This document shows, piece by piece, positions 40,717 through 48,730 of a DNA stretch of 51,428 nt (its first letter is position 1; each line of letters starts with the position of its first letter). Source of the stretch: Frankiales bacterium (lineage in GTDB: Bacteria > Actinomycetota > Actinomycetes > Mycobacteriales > Jatrophihabitantaceae); contig JAOPUZ010000061.1 of NCBI GenBank assembly GCA_025966315.1, positions 1-51,428 on the forward strand, given 5' to 3'. The notes beneath the pieces are model-generated. The model had not been told where the DNA came from, ran no database searches, and was given only the letters and a program-made list of their open reading frames with translations. The position numbers and the translations under genes were made by a program.

Positions 40717-42528
40717 TCAACTCGTGTGGTGGACCTCCTGCAGGCCGTACACCGGCGTGGGGATCTTCTCCATCCGCGCCTTGAGTTGCAACGCCAGATA
40801 GAGCGAGTAGTGCCGGGACTGATGCAGGTTGCCGCCGTGGAACCACAACGCGGGTTGCTGGGTCGGCTTCCACATGTTGCGCTCCTCGCCCTCCCACGGC
40901 CCCGGATCCTTGGGCGTATCTGAGCCGAGGCCCCAGCACTTGCCGACCAGATCGGCAACCTCGGGTGAGATGAGATCGGCGGCCCAGCCGTTCATCGAGC
41001 CGTAGCCGGTGGCGTACACGACCAGGTCGGCGGGCAGCTCGGTACCGTCGGCAAGCACGACCGAATTCTCGGTCAGGTGGTCGACCTGGCCCTTGGCCAA
41101 TTTCACGTCACCGTTGGCCACCAGGTCCGCGGCGCCGACGTCTATGTAATAGCCCGAGCCGCGCCGCAGGTACTTCATGAACAGCCCGGATCCGTCGGCA
41201 CCCCAGTCGTGGTCGAAACCGCTGGCCTCGAGCCGGTCGTAGAAATCCTGGTCACGCGCTCGCATCTGTTCGTACAGCGGGATCTGGAATTCGTGCATGA
41301 TCCGGTATGGCAACGACGCGAAGGTCAGATCCGCCTTCTCGGTGCTCATCCCGGCGGCAACCGCTTGTTCGGAATACAGGGCGCTGAGCCCGATATCCAT
41401 CAGCGAGTCGGACCGCACGATGTGCGTGGACGAACGTTGCACCATCGTCACGTCCGCGCCGTTTTCCCACAGCGCGCCGCAGATGTCGAACGCGGAATTG
41501 TTGGACCCGATAACGACGCATTTCTTGCCGCGATAGGCGTCCGGTCCCGGATGCGCGGACGAATGGTGCTGATCGCCGCGGAATGCTTCCATGCCCGGCC
41601 AGGACGGCAGATTCGGCTTGCCGGACATGCCGGTGGCCAGCACCAGTTGCCGCGGCCGAAGCACCACGGGCTGGCCTTCGCGTTCGACGGTCACCGTCCA
41701 TTGCTGGGTGCTCTCGTCGTAGGCGGCACTCTTCGCCTCGGTGTTGGACCAGTAATTGAGCTCCATGATCTTGGTGTAGGACTCGAGCCAGTCCGCGATC
41801 TTGTCCTTGGGCGCGAATACCGGCCAATTGTCGGGAAATTTGAGGTACGGAAGGTGGTCGTACCAAACGGGGTCGTGCAGGCACAGCGATTTGTAGCGAC
41901 TGCGCCACTGGTCACCCGGACGAGCGCGTTTGTCGATGATGATCGTCGGCACGCCCAGCTGCCGCAGCCGGGCGCCCAGCGCGATGCCGCCCTGGCCGCC
42001 CCCGACGATGAGCACCTCGGGCTGCTCGGTGTGACCGAGTTCGGCCGCTTCACGTTCGCGCTGCTGCTGCCAGGTCATTCGGCTGCGGTTGACCCCGTGC
42101 TCGGCCCCTTTGGGACGCTGCTCGCCACGCGGTTCCTCGTGGCCGGTGAGCTCATAGAGGGTGGTCAGCAGCGTCCAGGCCAACCCGTCACGCAAGCGCA
42201 GGTGGCCCCGGCCCCGGCCCACGCTCGTCTGGAATTCGATCCAAGCTTCGATCAGACCGCCCGCGTCGCTGGGTTGCTCGCCCTCGGCGATCCGCCAGTC
42301 CCGGGGCTGCACGCGAGCCACGGTTTCGGTGAGCAGGTCGGTGATGCCGGCCCGGCCCTCCACCGTCTTGATGTTCCAGGTGAACGCGATCAGGTCGCGC
42401 CAGAAGCTGTCCTCGGTGAACAGGTCGGCCGCCCGCGCCGCATCGCCGGCGGTGAGAGCGGACTCGAACTCGCCCAGCCAACTGGTCACGACGCGCTCGG
42501 TTTCGGTCTGCGTGAGGGTGGCAGTCAT
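40717..42528 (-). CDS. Flavin-dependent monooxygenase with N-terminal NTF2-like domain
   Basis: 603 residues. Residues 10-130 form a SnoaL/NTF2-like domain (ALTAGDAARAADLFTEDSFW, LIEAWIEFQTSVGRGRG). The main part is a two-dinucleotide flavoprotein: FAD motif VLIVGGGQGGIALGARL at about 165, then DKRARPGDQWRSRYKSLCLH and LATGMSGKPNLPSWPGM, and the NADPH motif CVVIGSNNSAFDICGALW. It belongs with class B/YUCCA-like monooxygenases, often annotated only as FAD-dependent oxidoreductase. Substrate unknown. ATG 42526-42528 was chosen over 42627; a perfect inverted repeat lies just upstream. Confidence 0.9.
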   Translation of the reverse strand: MTATLTQTETERVVTSWLGEFESALTAGDAARAADLFTEDSFWRDLIAFTWNIKTVEGRAGITDLLTETVARVQPRDWRIAEGEQPSDAGGLIEAWIEFQTSVGRGRGHLRLRDGLAWTLLTTLYELTGHEEPRGEQRPKGAEHGVNRSRMTWQQQREREAAELGHTEQPEVLIVGGGQGGIALGARLRQLGVPTIIIDKRARPGDQWRSRYKSLCLHDPVWYDHLPYLKFPDNWPVFAPKDKIADWLESYTKIMELNYWSNTEAKSAAYDESTQQWTVTVEREGQPVVLRPRQLVLATGMSGKPNLPSWPGMEAFRGDQHHSSAHPGPDAYRGKKCVVIGSNNSAFDICGALWENGADVTMVQRSSTHIVRSDSLMDIGLSALYSEQAVAAGMSTEKADLTFASLPYRIMHEFQIPLYEQMRARDQDFYDRLEASGFDHDWGADGSGLFMKYLRRGSGYYIDVGAADLVANGDVKLAKGQVDHLTENSVVLADGTELPADLVVYATGYGSMNGWAADLISPEVADLVGKCWGLGSDTPKDPGPWEGEERNMWKPTQQPALWFHGGNLHQSRHYSLYLALQLKARMEKIPTPVYGLQEVHHTS

Positions 42529-42532
42529 GGGA

Positions 42533-42571
42533 GACAGTCTGGGCGAACCTGGCCCCCGATGCCAGACTGTC
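42533..42571. promoter_or_regulatory. Inverted-repeat operator upstream of the monooxygenase
   Basis: GACAGTCTGG (42533-42542) and CCAGACTGTC (42562-42571) are perfect inverted arms separated by 19 bases, starting five bases before the ATG. TTGACA (minus strand, 42569-42574) overlaps the outer arm and could be the -35, with CAGGTT sixteen bases on as a weak -10. Confidence 0.7.
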
Positions 42572-42715
42572 AATGCATTGCGCTGCAACTGACAACGATC
42601 ACCGGGTCGCAGACAGGCGGACATCAATAGCGAGGTCTCGCTGGAAGCCCGTCGTTCGGTGGCCAGTTGGATGACGCTCTATCGGCCCAGCGATCGAAGA
42701 CGGCAAGATAGCAAG

Positions 42716-43360
42716 ATGCCGACGAACATCACCGGAAATCCCGCCGCCGACGCGCTCCTCGAACGTGACCCGCTCGCCCTGCTGATCGGCATGCTGCTTG
42801 ACCAGCAGATCCCGATGGAAAAGGCGTTCACCTCACCCCAGGTGCTGGCCGAGCGGATGGCTGTGCCGCGCCTGGATGCTCAGCAGATCGCGACGTATGA
42901 CCCGGAGCAGTTCGAGGGATTGTTCCGGCAGGTGCCGGCCCTGCACCGCTTCCCCGCGGCGATGGCCAAGCGCGTCCAAGAGATGTGCCGGGGCCTGGTC
43001 GAGCAGTACGACGGCGACGCCGCTTCGGTCTGGCAGAGCGCTAAAACCGGAGCGCAGATTCAGCAGCGGATTGCCGGACTACCCGGCTTCGGGCAGCAGA
43101 AAGCCAAGATCTTCACCGCGCTGCTGGGCAAGCAGTTCGGGGTCCAACCCCGCGGCTGGCGACAGGCCGCCGGCGCCTACGGCGAGCCCGGCTCGTACCG
43201 CTCGGTGGCCGACGTCATCGACGCCGAGAGCCTGCTCAAGGTGCGCAGCTTCAAGAAGGAGCAGAAGGCGCAAGCCGCGCAAGCCAAGCAGCAAGGCTTG
43301 GTGGCTTACGACAGCCCGTCGGCATCACCCGACAGCGCGCCGAATCAATCGACCGATTAG
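42716..43360 (+). CDS. HhH-GPD-type base excision repair protein
   Basis: 214 residues of the actinobacterial HhH-GPD family. LALLIGMLLDQQIPMEKAF is the usual N-terminal helix pair, AMAKRVQEMCRGLVEQYDGD follows, and the helix-hairpin-helix is IAGLPGFGQQKAKIFTALLG. The canonical GPD aspartate region and the C-terminal iron-sulfur cysteines of EndoIII/MutY are not evident, so glycosylase activity is uncertain. The C-terminus is rich in Gln/Lys/Ala. ATG 42716 matches the family's usual start (PTNITGNPAADALLERDPLA); the in-frame ATG at 42659 adds a poorly conserved stretch. Confidence 0.85.
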   Translation: MPTNITGNPAADALLERDPLALLIGMLLDQQIPMEKAFTSPQVLAERMAVPRLDAQQIATYDPEQFEGLFRQVPALHRFPAAMAKRVQEMCRGLVEQYDGDAASVWQSAKTGAQIQQRIAGLPGFGQQKAKIFTALLGKQFGVQPRGWRQAAGAYGEPGSYRSVADVIDAESLLKVRSFKKEQKAQAAQAKQQGLVAYDSPSASPDSAPNQSTD

Positions 43361-43428
43361 CGCATTTGGTCTATGGTGAACTGATTCGGGGCCATTCTCG
43401 GTAGGGGACCGCGCTTTCAGGCGGCCCA

Positions 43429-45516
43429 GTGAGGCATCCCGTGCCCAACGTCATTGACCCGGCTGTGGTGAACGAGCTCTCGCCACCCTCGACAGGCCTG
43501 TCGCGATGGTGGCTGGATCGCTCGGTGTTGGTCAAAGGCCTGACCATGCTCGCGATTCCGATGCTCGCGTTCATTGTCGTCACCAGTGCCGGCATCGCTC
43601 TGCAGTCACAAGAACGCTCCGTGCGGAGCGAAGCCCGCGCGGCCAGCAAATTGTCGGCGTCCGCCAACGCGGTGTTGTCGGACGCGACAGATGCCGAAAC
43701 CGGCGTACGCGGCTATTTCGCGACCGGAGACGCAATGTTCCTGACGCCCTACACACGTGCGGTCGAACGCCAGACCACTCGCGACGCCGCGCTGCGAGCC
43801 GCGTCGGTCAGCCCGAGTGAGCAGGACCAAACCGCGGTCATCCTGGCAACTTCGGCTGAGGAGTTCACGAGGCTCGCCGACCTTCGCGACGCCATTGCGG
43901 CCGGGGCGTCGTCGACCGAACGGTCTGCGTCGGTGCGCGCGGGCAAAGTAGTCATGGATAGATTGCGAAGCCGGGTTGCGACTTTGGCCAGTGACCGCAC
44001 GAACGTGGTCACCCGCAAGAGCGCGGAGATCGACCGCCTGGAGCGGAACATCATGGTGGTCGAGGTGAGCGGCCTGCTGTTCGGAGTGCTGGCCGGCCTG
44101 GCCGGGGTGGCGCTGTTCGGTTCCGGCGTATCCCGTCGGGTGCGGTTCGCAGCCGGCAACGCCAGCAGGCTGGGTGAAGGCGCGGCGCTGTTACCGACTG
44201 CGCCCAGCAATGACGAGCTGGGCCGCCTCGGACAATCACTCTTTCAGGCCGAAGCATTGCTGACGTCCCGGCTGCAGCAAGTCTCTTCGGCGCGTGATCA
44301 AGCCGTTCTGGCGACGCAGGCCAAAAACACCTTCATGTCGCGAACGAGCCATGAATTGCGTACACCACTGAACGCGATCCTGGGTTTCGCCCAGCTGCTC
44401 ACGCTGTCCGACCTCAGCCAGGACGATCGTGACAGCGCCGAGTTGATCCTGAATGCAGGTCAACATCTACTGACCCTCATCAACGAGCTCATCGACACCG
44501 CGCGTGTCGAGGCTGGTGATCTGCGGTTGTCGATGGAGCCGGTCATCACCGCGGACCTCGTCGAGGAGGTCGCCAACCTGCTGCGCCCACTGGCCGCCGT
44601 CAGAGAGATCACCATCGAACTCGATCAACTGGACCGCACCCTCGCGGTCGTGGCGGACAAACAGCGGCTGCGGCAGGTGTTGATGAACCTGACGTCCAAC
44701 GCGATCAAGTACAACCGGGTCGGCGGGATGATCACGATCGGATGCGTTCCGATCGACGAAGACGAGGTCGCGGTGCGGATAACCGATACCGGGCCGGGCC
44801 TGACGGCAAACGAAATCGAGCGAGTCTTCATACCCTTCGAGCGGCTACAGGCCGAACAACACGGCATCGAAGGAACGGGCATCGGATTACCCCTGGCGCT
44901 GGCCCTGACCGAAGCGATGCGGGGTGTCCTGCAGGTGAACAGCGTCCCCGGCCGTGGATCGACGTTCAGCGTTCGACTGCAGCGCACCGAGACCCCGCAG
45001 GCCAGTCATGGTGAGAAGGCGGACGCGGTGATGGAGGCAACGCGGGCCGTCGGCGTCCAGGATCTCGCCTCCGCCACCGTGCTGTCGATCGAGGACAACG
45101 CGGCCAACGCGCTGTTGCTGACGAGGTTCTTCCAGACCTGGCAGGGCGTGAGCCTACAGTCGGCCACCTCGGGCACTGCCGGAATCGAGTCGGCCCTGAG
45201 ACATCGACCCGACGTGATCCTGCTCGACCTGCACCTCCCGGACCTGTCCGGGGAGGAGGTCTTCGCCCGACTGCAAGCCGAATCGGTAACCGCGAGCGTT
45301 CCGGTCATCGTGTTGTCGGCCGACGCGACGCCCGGCACGATCCGCCGCCTGCTCGCCCGCGGGGTAAGCGCGTACCTGACCAAACCGGTGGACCTCAGGG
45401 AACTTCATGAGCTGATTGCCGTTCGCATCCACTTGCCCGCGGTCGCGGGATCACTCCCTGCGGCGCCACCCACTGGCGGCGATACCTCCGACGGCGCCGA
45501 ATTGACACCGCGGTGA
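43429..45516 (+). CDS. Hybrid sensor histidine kinase with CHASE3 domain and receiver
   Basis: 695 residues. A membrane helix at 35-57, an extracytoplasmic CHASE3-type domain (DATDAETGVRGYFATGDAMF), a second helix near 208-232, a HAMP-like linker, then H-box FMSRTSHELRTPLNAILGFA with His308, N-box VLMNLTSNAIKYNRVGG, G boxes ITDTGPGLTANEIERVF and GTGIGLPLALALTEA. A receiver domain at about 545-670 has Asp600 in ILLDLHLPDLSGEE and Lys in SAYLTKPVDLREL. GTG 43429 or GTG 43441 may be the start; both have purine-rich sequence upstream. It is coupled to a single-domain response regulator. The stimulus is unknown. Confidence 0.92.
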   Translation: MRHPVPNVIDPAVVNELSPPSTGLSRWWLDRSVLVKGLTMLAIPMLAFIVVTSAGIALQSQERSVRSEARAASKLSASANAVLSDATDAETGVRGYFATGDAMFLTPYTRAVERQTTRDAALRAASVSPSEQDQTAVILATSAEEFTRLADLRDAIAAGASSTERSASVRAGKVVMDRLRSRVATLASDRTNVVTRKSAEIDRLERNIMVVEVSGLLFGVLAGLAGVALFGSGVSRRVRFAAGNASRLGEGAALLPTAPSNDELGRLGQSLFQAEALLTSRLQQVSSARDQAVLATQAKNTFMSRTSHELRTPLNAILGFAQLLTLSDLSQDDRDSAELILNAGQHLLTLINELIDTARVEAGDLRLSMEPVITADLVEEVANLLRPLAAVREITIELDQLDRTLAVVADKQRLRQVLMNLTSNAIKYNRVGGMITIGCVPIDEDEVAVRITDTGPGLTANEIERVFIPFERLQAEQHGIEGTGIGLPLALALTEAMRGVLQVNSVPGRGSTFSVRLQRTETPQASHGEKADAVMEATRAVGVQDLASATVLSIEDNAANALLLTRFFQTWQGVSLQSATSGTAGIESALRHRPDVILLDLHLPDLSGEEVFARLQAESVTASVPVIVLSADATPGTIRRLLARGVSAYLTKPVDLRELHELIAVRIHLPAVAGSLPAAPPTGGDTSDGAELTPR

Positions 45517-45914
45517 CGCGGTCCAGCGGGTCCGAGCCTCCGGGGGCCGGCATCGTTCTGTACGTCGAGGACGATGCGATCAACATCCGGCTCATGGAAC
45601 GAATCTTTGGCACCCGGCCACACCTCGAGCTGCGCGTAGCCATGACGGGAGCGCAGGCATTGGCCGTGGCGCTCGATACCTCGCTCAGCCTGATCCTGCT
45701 CGACCGGCACTTACCGGACATGCTTGGCAACGAATTTCTTCGCCGACTGATCGGACAGGATCCCGAGGCGGGAATTCCGGTCATCGTCCTCAGCGGCGAT
45801 ACCGACCGCCAGACGATCGTCGATTTCGAGCGTCTCGGCGCCGCGGCCTATATCACTAAGCCGTTCGACTTGGTCGAACTGCTCGCCCTGATCGACAAGC
45901 ACAGCCAGACGTAA
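45513..45914 (+). CDS. Single-domain response regulator
   Basis: 133 residues, receiver domain only: acidic pair in VLYVEDDAINIRLM, phospho-acceptor Asp64 in LILLDRHLPDMLGNEFLRRL, Ser/Thr in VIVLSGDTDRQ and Lys in AAYITKPFDLVELLALI. There is no output domain, so it probably acts as a phosphate shuttle or by protein contact. The GTG start overlaps the hybrid kinase stop by four bases. With the kinase's own receiver, the pair could form a His-Asp relay, but no Hpt domain is visible nearby. Confidence 0.92.
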   Translation: MTRSSGSEPPGAGIVLYVEDDAINIRLMERIFGTRPHLELRVAMTGAQALAVALDTSLSLILLDRHLPDMLGNEFLRRLIGQDPEAGIPVIVLSGDTDRQTIVDFERLGAAAYITKPFDLVELLALIDKHSQT

Positions 45915-45926
45915 TGCCGGCCGAGG

Positions 45927-46340
45927 TCATCGAGCAGCTTTCCGGTTTTCTGCGTCGACCCCCGCGTCACTGATCTCGACGCCGAGCTCGCCCGGGCAGT
46001 CCTCACCCGGCAGGTGCTCGCTGGCCCAGCTGGTGAGTGCCTGCATCGCGGGCAACAAGCCCTGGCCTGACGCGGTCAACGCGTAGACGACGGCGACCGG
46101 CGGCCCGGCCTGCACGGAGCGCTGCACGAGCCCGGCGCCGGCGAGTTCGGTCAGCCGCTCGGACAACACCGAGTCACTGATCCCGGCGACCGCGCGGCGT
46201 AACTCGGAGAAGCCCGCCGGCCCGCTGGTCAGGGTGGCAAGAATGATGCCGTTCCAGCGCTTGCCGAGGAAGCCGAAGGCACGGGCCAGCGCCCGGTCAC
46301 ACATCCTGGGTTCGTGCTGCACATCACTACCGTCGGCCAT
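45927..46340 (-). CDS. HxlR family transcriptional regulator
   Basis: 137 residues. The HxlR winged helix is complete: CDRALARAFGFLGKRWNGII with the conserved N-terminal Cys14, LTSGPAGFSELRRAVAGISD, SVLSERLTELAGAGLVQRSV and VYALTASGQGLLPAMQALTS. Several members sense electrophiles or oxidants through that cysteine. It is divergent from a nitroreductase gene, the usual target of such regulators, and two TTACTAGTAA-type sites lie between them. TATAGT six bases before the ATG suggests a leaderless mRNA. Confidence 0.92.
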   Translation of the reverse strand: MADGSDVQHEPRMCDRALARAFGFLGKRWNGIILATLTSGPAGFSELRRAVAGISDSVLSERLTELAGAGLVQRSVQAGPPVAVVYALTASGQGLLPAMQALTSWASEHLPGEDCPGELGVEISDAGVDAENRKAAR

Positions 46341-46346
46341 GGGAAC

Positions 46347-46352
46347 ACTATA
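46347..46352 (-). promoter_or_regulatory. Probable -10 element of the HxlR gene
   Basis: TATAGT on the minus strand, six bases before the ATG at 46340; one of the closest TATAAT matches in the window. Confidence 0.55.
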
Positions 46353-46387
46353 CCTGGGTGCTACGTTCTTGCGTGTAGCTTTTTTTT

Positions 46388-46416
46388 TACTAGTAACATC
46401 GTAGATTGCTAGTAAC
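46388..46416. promoter_or_regulatory. Paired HxlR operator candidates
   Basis: The perfect palindrome TTACTAGTAA (46388-46397) is followed 19 bases on by TTGCTAGTAA (46407-46416), one base different, with CTAGTAAC as the shared direct repeat. The spacing is close to two helical turns. Both sites lie between the divergent HxlR and nitroreductase starts. Confidence 0.7.
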
Positions 46417-46433
46417 GACGAGGACGGAAGTTA

Positions 46434-47051
46434 ATGAATCAACTAGTCGAATCCGCGCCGTTGTCCCGCCTGGACGACGCCGGGCGGGGCGTGCTCTTCA
46501 CCGACGCACGTACCGCGAACTCCTTTTCGCCGACACCAGTCACCGACGCCGAACTGTCCGAGATCTGGGAGCTGGCTCGCTGGGCTCCCACCGCGGCCAA
46601 CACCCAGCCGCTGCGGGTGCTCTTCGTTCGCACCGACGAGGGCAAGGCACGCCTCGTCCAGCACATGAGCGACGGCAACAAGGTCAAGACGCTCGCGGCC
46701 CCGGCGGTCGCCGTGCTCGCTGTGGACACCCAGTTCCATGAGCACATCCCGACCATCTTCCCGATCCGGCCGGAAATGAAGGATTACTTCGACGCCGACG
46801 AGGCGATGCGGAACACGACCGCTAGCTTCAACGCCGCATTGCAAGCCGGCTACTTCGTCCTCGCGGTCCGCGCGGCCGGTCTGGCCGCTGGACCGATGGC
46901 CGGCTTCGAACGCGCCGACGTCGACGCGGACTTCTTCCCCGACGGCCGCTTCAAGTCGATTCTCGTCGTGAACATCGGCCATCCCGGCCCCGACCCGTGG
47001 TTTGACCGGCTGCCCCGCCTGGATCACTCCGACGCGCTCAGCTGGGCGTAA
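46434..47051 (+). CDS. Malonic semialdehyde reductase-like nitroreductase (RutE/HadB group)
   Basis: 205 residues of the FMN nitroreductase fold, RutE subgroup: DARTANSFSPTPVTDAELSE, IWELARWAPTAANTQPLRVL with the FMN-binding Asn, APAVAVLAVDTQFHEHIP, NAALQAGYFVLAVRAAGLAA with GPMAGF, and SILVVNIGHPGPD. RutE reduces malonic semialdehyde in pyrimidine breakdown, but no other rut genes are present, and control by HxlR points instead to quinone or electrophile detoxification. ATG 46434 has GGAAG six bases upstream. Confidence 0.9.
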   Translation: MNQLVESAPLSRLDDAGRGVLFTDARTANSFSPTPVTDAELSEIWELARWAPTAANTQPLRVLFVRTDEGKARLVQHMSDGNKVKTLAAPAVAVLAVDTQFHEHIPTIFPIRPEMKDYFDADEAMRNTTASFNAALQAGYFVLAVRAAGLAAGPMAGFERADVDADFFPDGRFKSILVVNIGHPGPDPWFDRLPRLDHSDALSWA

Positions 47052-47088
47052 CCGTCACAGACCACCCCCGCAGCGCTGGCCGGCCGGC

Positions 47089-48582
47089 TCAGGAACCGAC
47101 GTTGAGCTGGCCGGCCAGCCGTCCATGGATATCAGCGCTCGGCTCGTTCAAACCGATGATCTCGACCCGCTTGCCCCGCTCGGCGTATTTCGTCGTGATG
47201 GCATCCAAGGCGGCTACGGACGAAGCGTCCCAGACGTGTGCTTGTGACATGTCGATGACGACGACGTCCGGGTCGTGGTTGTAGTCGAACTGCTGGATCA
47301 GGTCGGTGCTGGAGGCGAAAAACAGCTGCCCCAGCACCGTGTATCGCGCCGTGGCGCCGTCCGGGTCAAGCACCCCGTTCACCTCGACCAGGTGGGCCAC
47401 CCGACGGGCGAACAACACGCTGGAAATGATCACTCCGACGATGACGCCAATGGCCAGGTTGCCGGTGATGACCACCACGATCACGGTCACGAGCATCACC
47501 GCCGTCTCGCTGAACGGCATCCGGCGCAGGGTCGAGGGCTGGATGCTGTGCCAGTCGAAGGCACCGACGCACACCATGATCATCACGCCGGTCAGCGCCG
47601 CCATCGGAATCCGGCCCACCACGTCGCCGAGCACGACGACCAGCACCAGCAGGAACGTGCCGGCCAGGAAGGTCGACAGTCTCGTCCGGGCTCCGGCCTT
47701 GACGTTGATCATGGTCTGACCGATGACGGCACAGCCGCCAAGGGCACCGAAGAAACCGGTCACGATGTTCGCGATGCCCTGCCCACACGCTTCGCGCGCT
47801 TTGGACGAATGCGTGTCCGTCATCTCATCGACCAGCCGCGCGGTCATCAGCGCCTCCATCAAGCCGACCAGGGCGACACCGAGCGAATACGGTGCGATGA
47901 TCTTGAAGGTGTGCCAGTCGTAGGGCACGTGCGGCACACCGAGGCTGGGCAGGCTGCGCGGTAGTTCGCCCTTGTCATGCACGGTGGGCACGGAGACATG
48001 GGCCAGGATGGTGAACGCGGTCAGCGCCACGACGGCAATCAGCGGCGCCGGCACCGCCGTGATGAATCGCGGCAAGCCGACGATGACGACCAGGGCGACG
48101 ACCACGATCGGGTACACCGCCCAGGGCACCGAACGAAGATTGGGCAGCTGAGCCAGAAAGATCAGGATGGCCAACGCGTTAACGAAGCCGACCATCACGC
48201 TGCGCGGGACGAACCGCATGAGCCTGGCTACGCCCAGTAGACCGAACGCGATCTGCACCGCGCCGCCCAGAATGATCGCGGCCAGCAGGAATTGCAGCCC
48301 GTGCACCTTGACCAGCGGAGCCACGACCAGGGCGACTGCTCCGGTCGCTGCCGAGATCATGGCCGGCCGGCCGCCCACGATCGAGATCGTGACCGCCATC
48401 GTGAACGAAGCGAACAGCCCGACCCGCGGATCGACGTGCGCCACGATCGAAAACGAGATCGCCTCGGGAATCAGCGCCAGCGCGACGACCAGGCCGGCCA
48501 GGATTTCGACCCGGGCGATCGAGGGCGACAGCCACACCGGTCGGCGAAACGACGTTCGACTGCGGGCGATGGACGCGAACAA
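47089..48582 (-). CDS. SulP family anion transporter
   Basis: 497 residues with about ten to twelve membrane segments and a C-terminal STAS domain. Landmarks are LAGLVVALALIPEAISFSIV, GLFASFTMAVTISIVGGRPA, ISAATGAVALVVAPLV, GQGIANIVTGFFGALGGCAV and the STAS strand VVVIDMSQAHVWDASSVAAL. SulP proteins move sulfate, bicarbonate or other anions; the specificity is not readable. The start is uncertain: a TTG at 48582 or a GTG at 48535-48537 are both possible and neither has a good Shine-Dalgarno. Divergent from an ArsR-type regulator that may control it. Confidence 0.88.
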   Translation of the reverse strand: MFASIARSRTSFRRPVWLSPSIARVEILAGLVVALALIPEAISFSIVAHVDPRVGLFASFTMAVTISIVGGRPAMISAATGAVALVVAPLVKVHGLQFLLAAIILGGAVQIAFGLLGVARLMRFVPRSVMVGFVNALAILIFLAQLPNLRSVPWAVYPIVVVALVVIVGLPRFITAVPAPLIAVVALTAFTILAHVSVPTVHDKGELPRSLPSLGVPHVPYDWHTFKIIAPYSLGVALVGLMEALMTARLVDEMTDTHSSKAREACGQGIANIVTGFFGALGGCAVIGQTMINVKAGARTRLSTFLAGTFLLVLVVVLGDVVGRIPMAALTGVMIMVCVGAFDWHSIQPSTLRRMPFSETAVMLVTVIVVVITGNLAIGVIVGVIISSVLFARRVAHLVEVNGVLDPDGATARYTVLGQLFFASSTDLIQQFDYNHDPDVVVIDMSQAHVWDASSVAALDAITTKYAERGKRVEIIGLNEPSADIHGRLAGQLNVGS

Positions 48583-48667
48583 CGAAGGGCCGTTTCTGGT
48601 CGGGTGGATCTGTCGATGCTCTCAAGCACACGTTGCCGACAGATTACGGGGCGGCGAGTCTCCTGAT

Positions 48668-48723
48668 CGCAAACAATTGATTGCAAAGATTCATTTGCAA
48701 ATGTTCCTTTGCGGTTCTACGGT
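48668..48723 (+). promoter_or_regulatory. Promoter and repeated TTTGC/GCAAA sites between SulP and the ArsR-type gene
   Basis: GCAAA or its complement TTTGC occurs at 48668, 48683, 48694-48700 (TTTGCAA) and 48708. TTGCAA (48695-48700) is 17 bases from TACGGT (48718-48723), which lies seven bases before the ATG at 48731, so the sites overlap a leaderless promoter. Confidence 0.55.
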
Positions 48724-48730
48724 AGGCGGC

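Noticed and set aside
46360-46388. GCTAC/GTAGC hairpin followed by nine T on the plus strand before the nitroreductase gene
   Set aside because: The stem is only five base pairs and no plus-strand transcript is expected here; the T-run is more likely promoter-associated. Kept as a curiosity.
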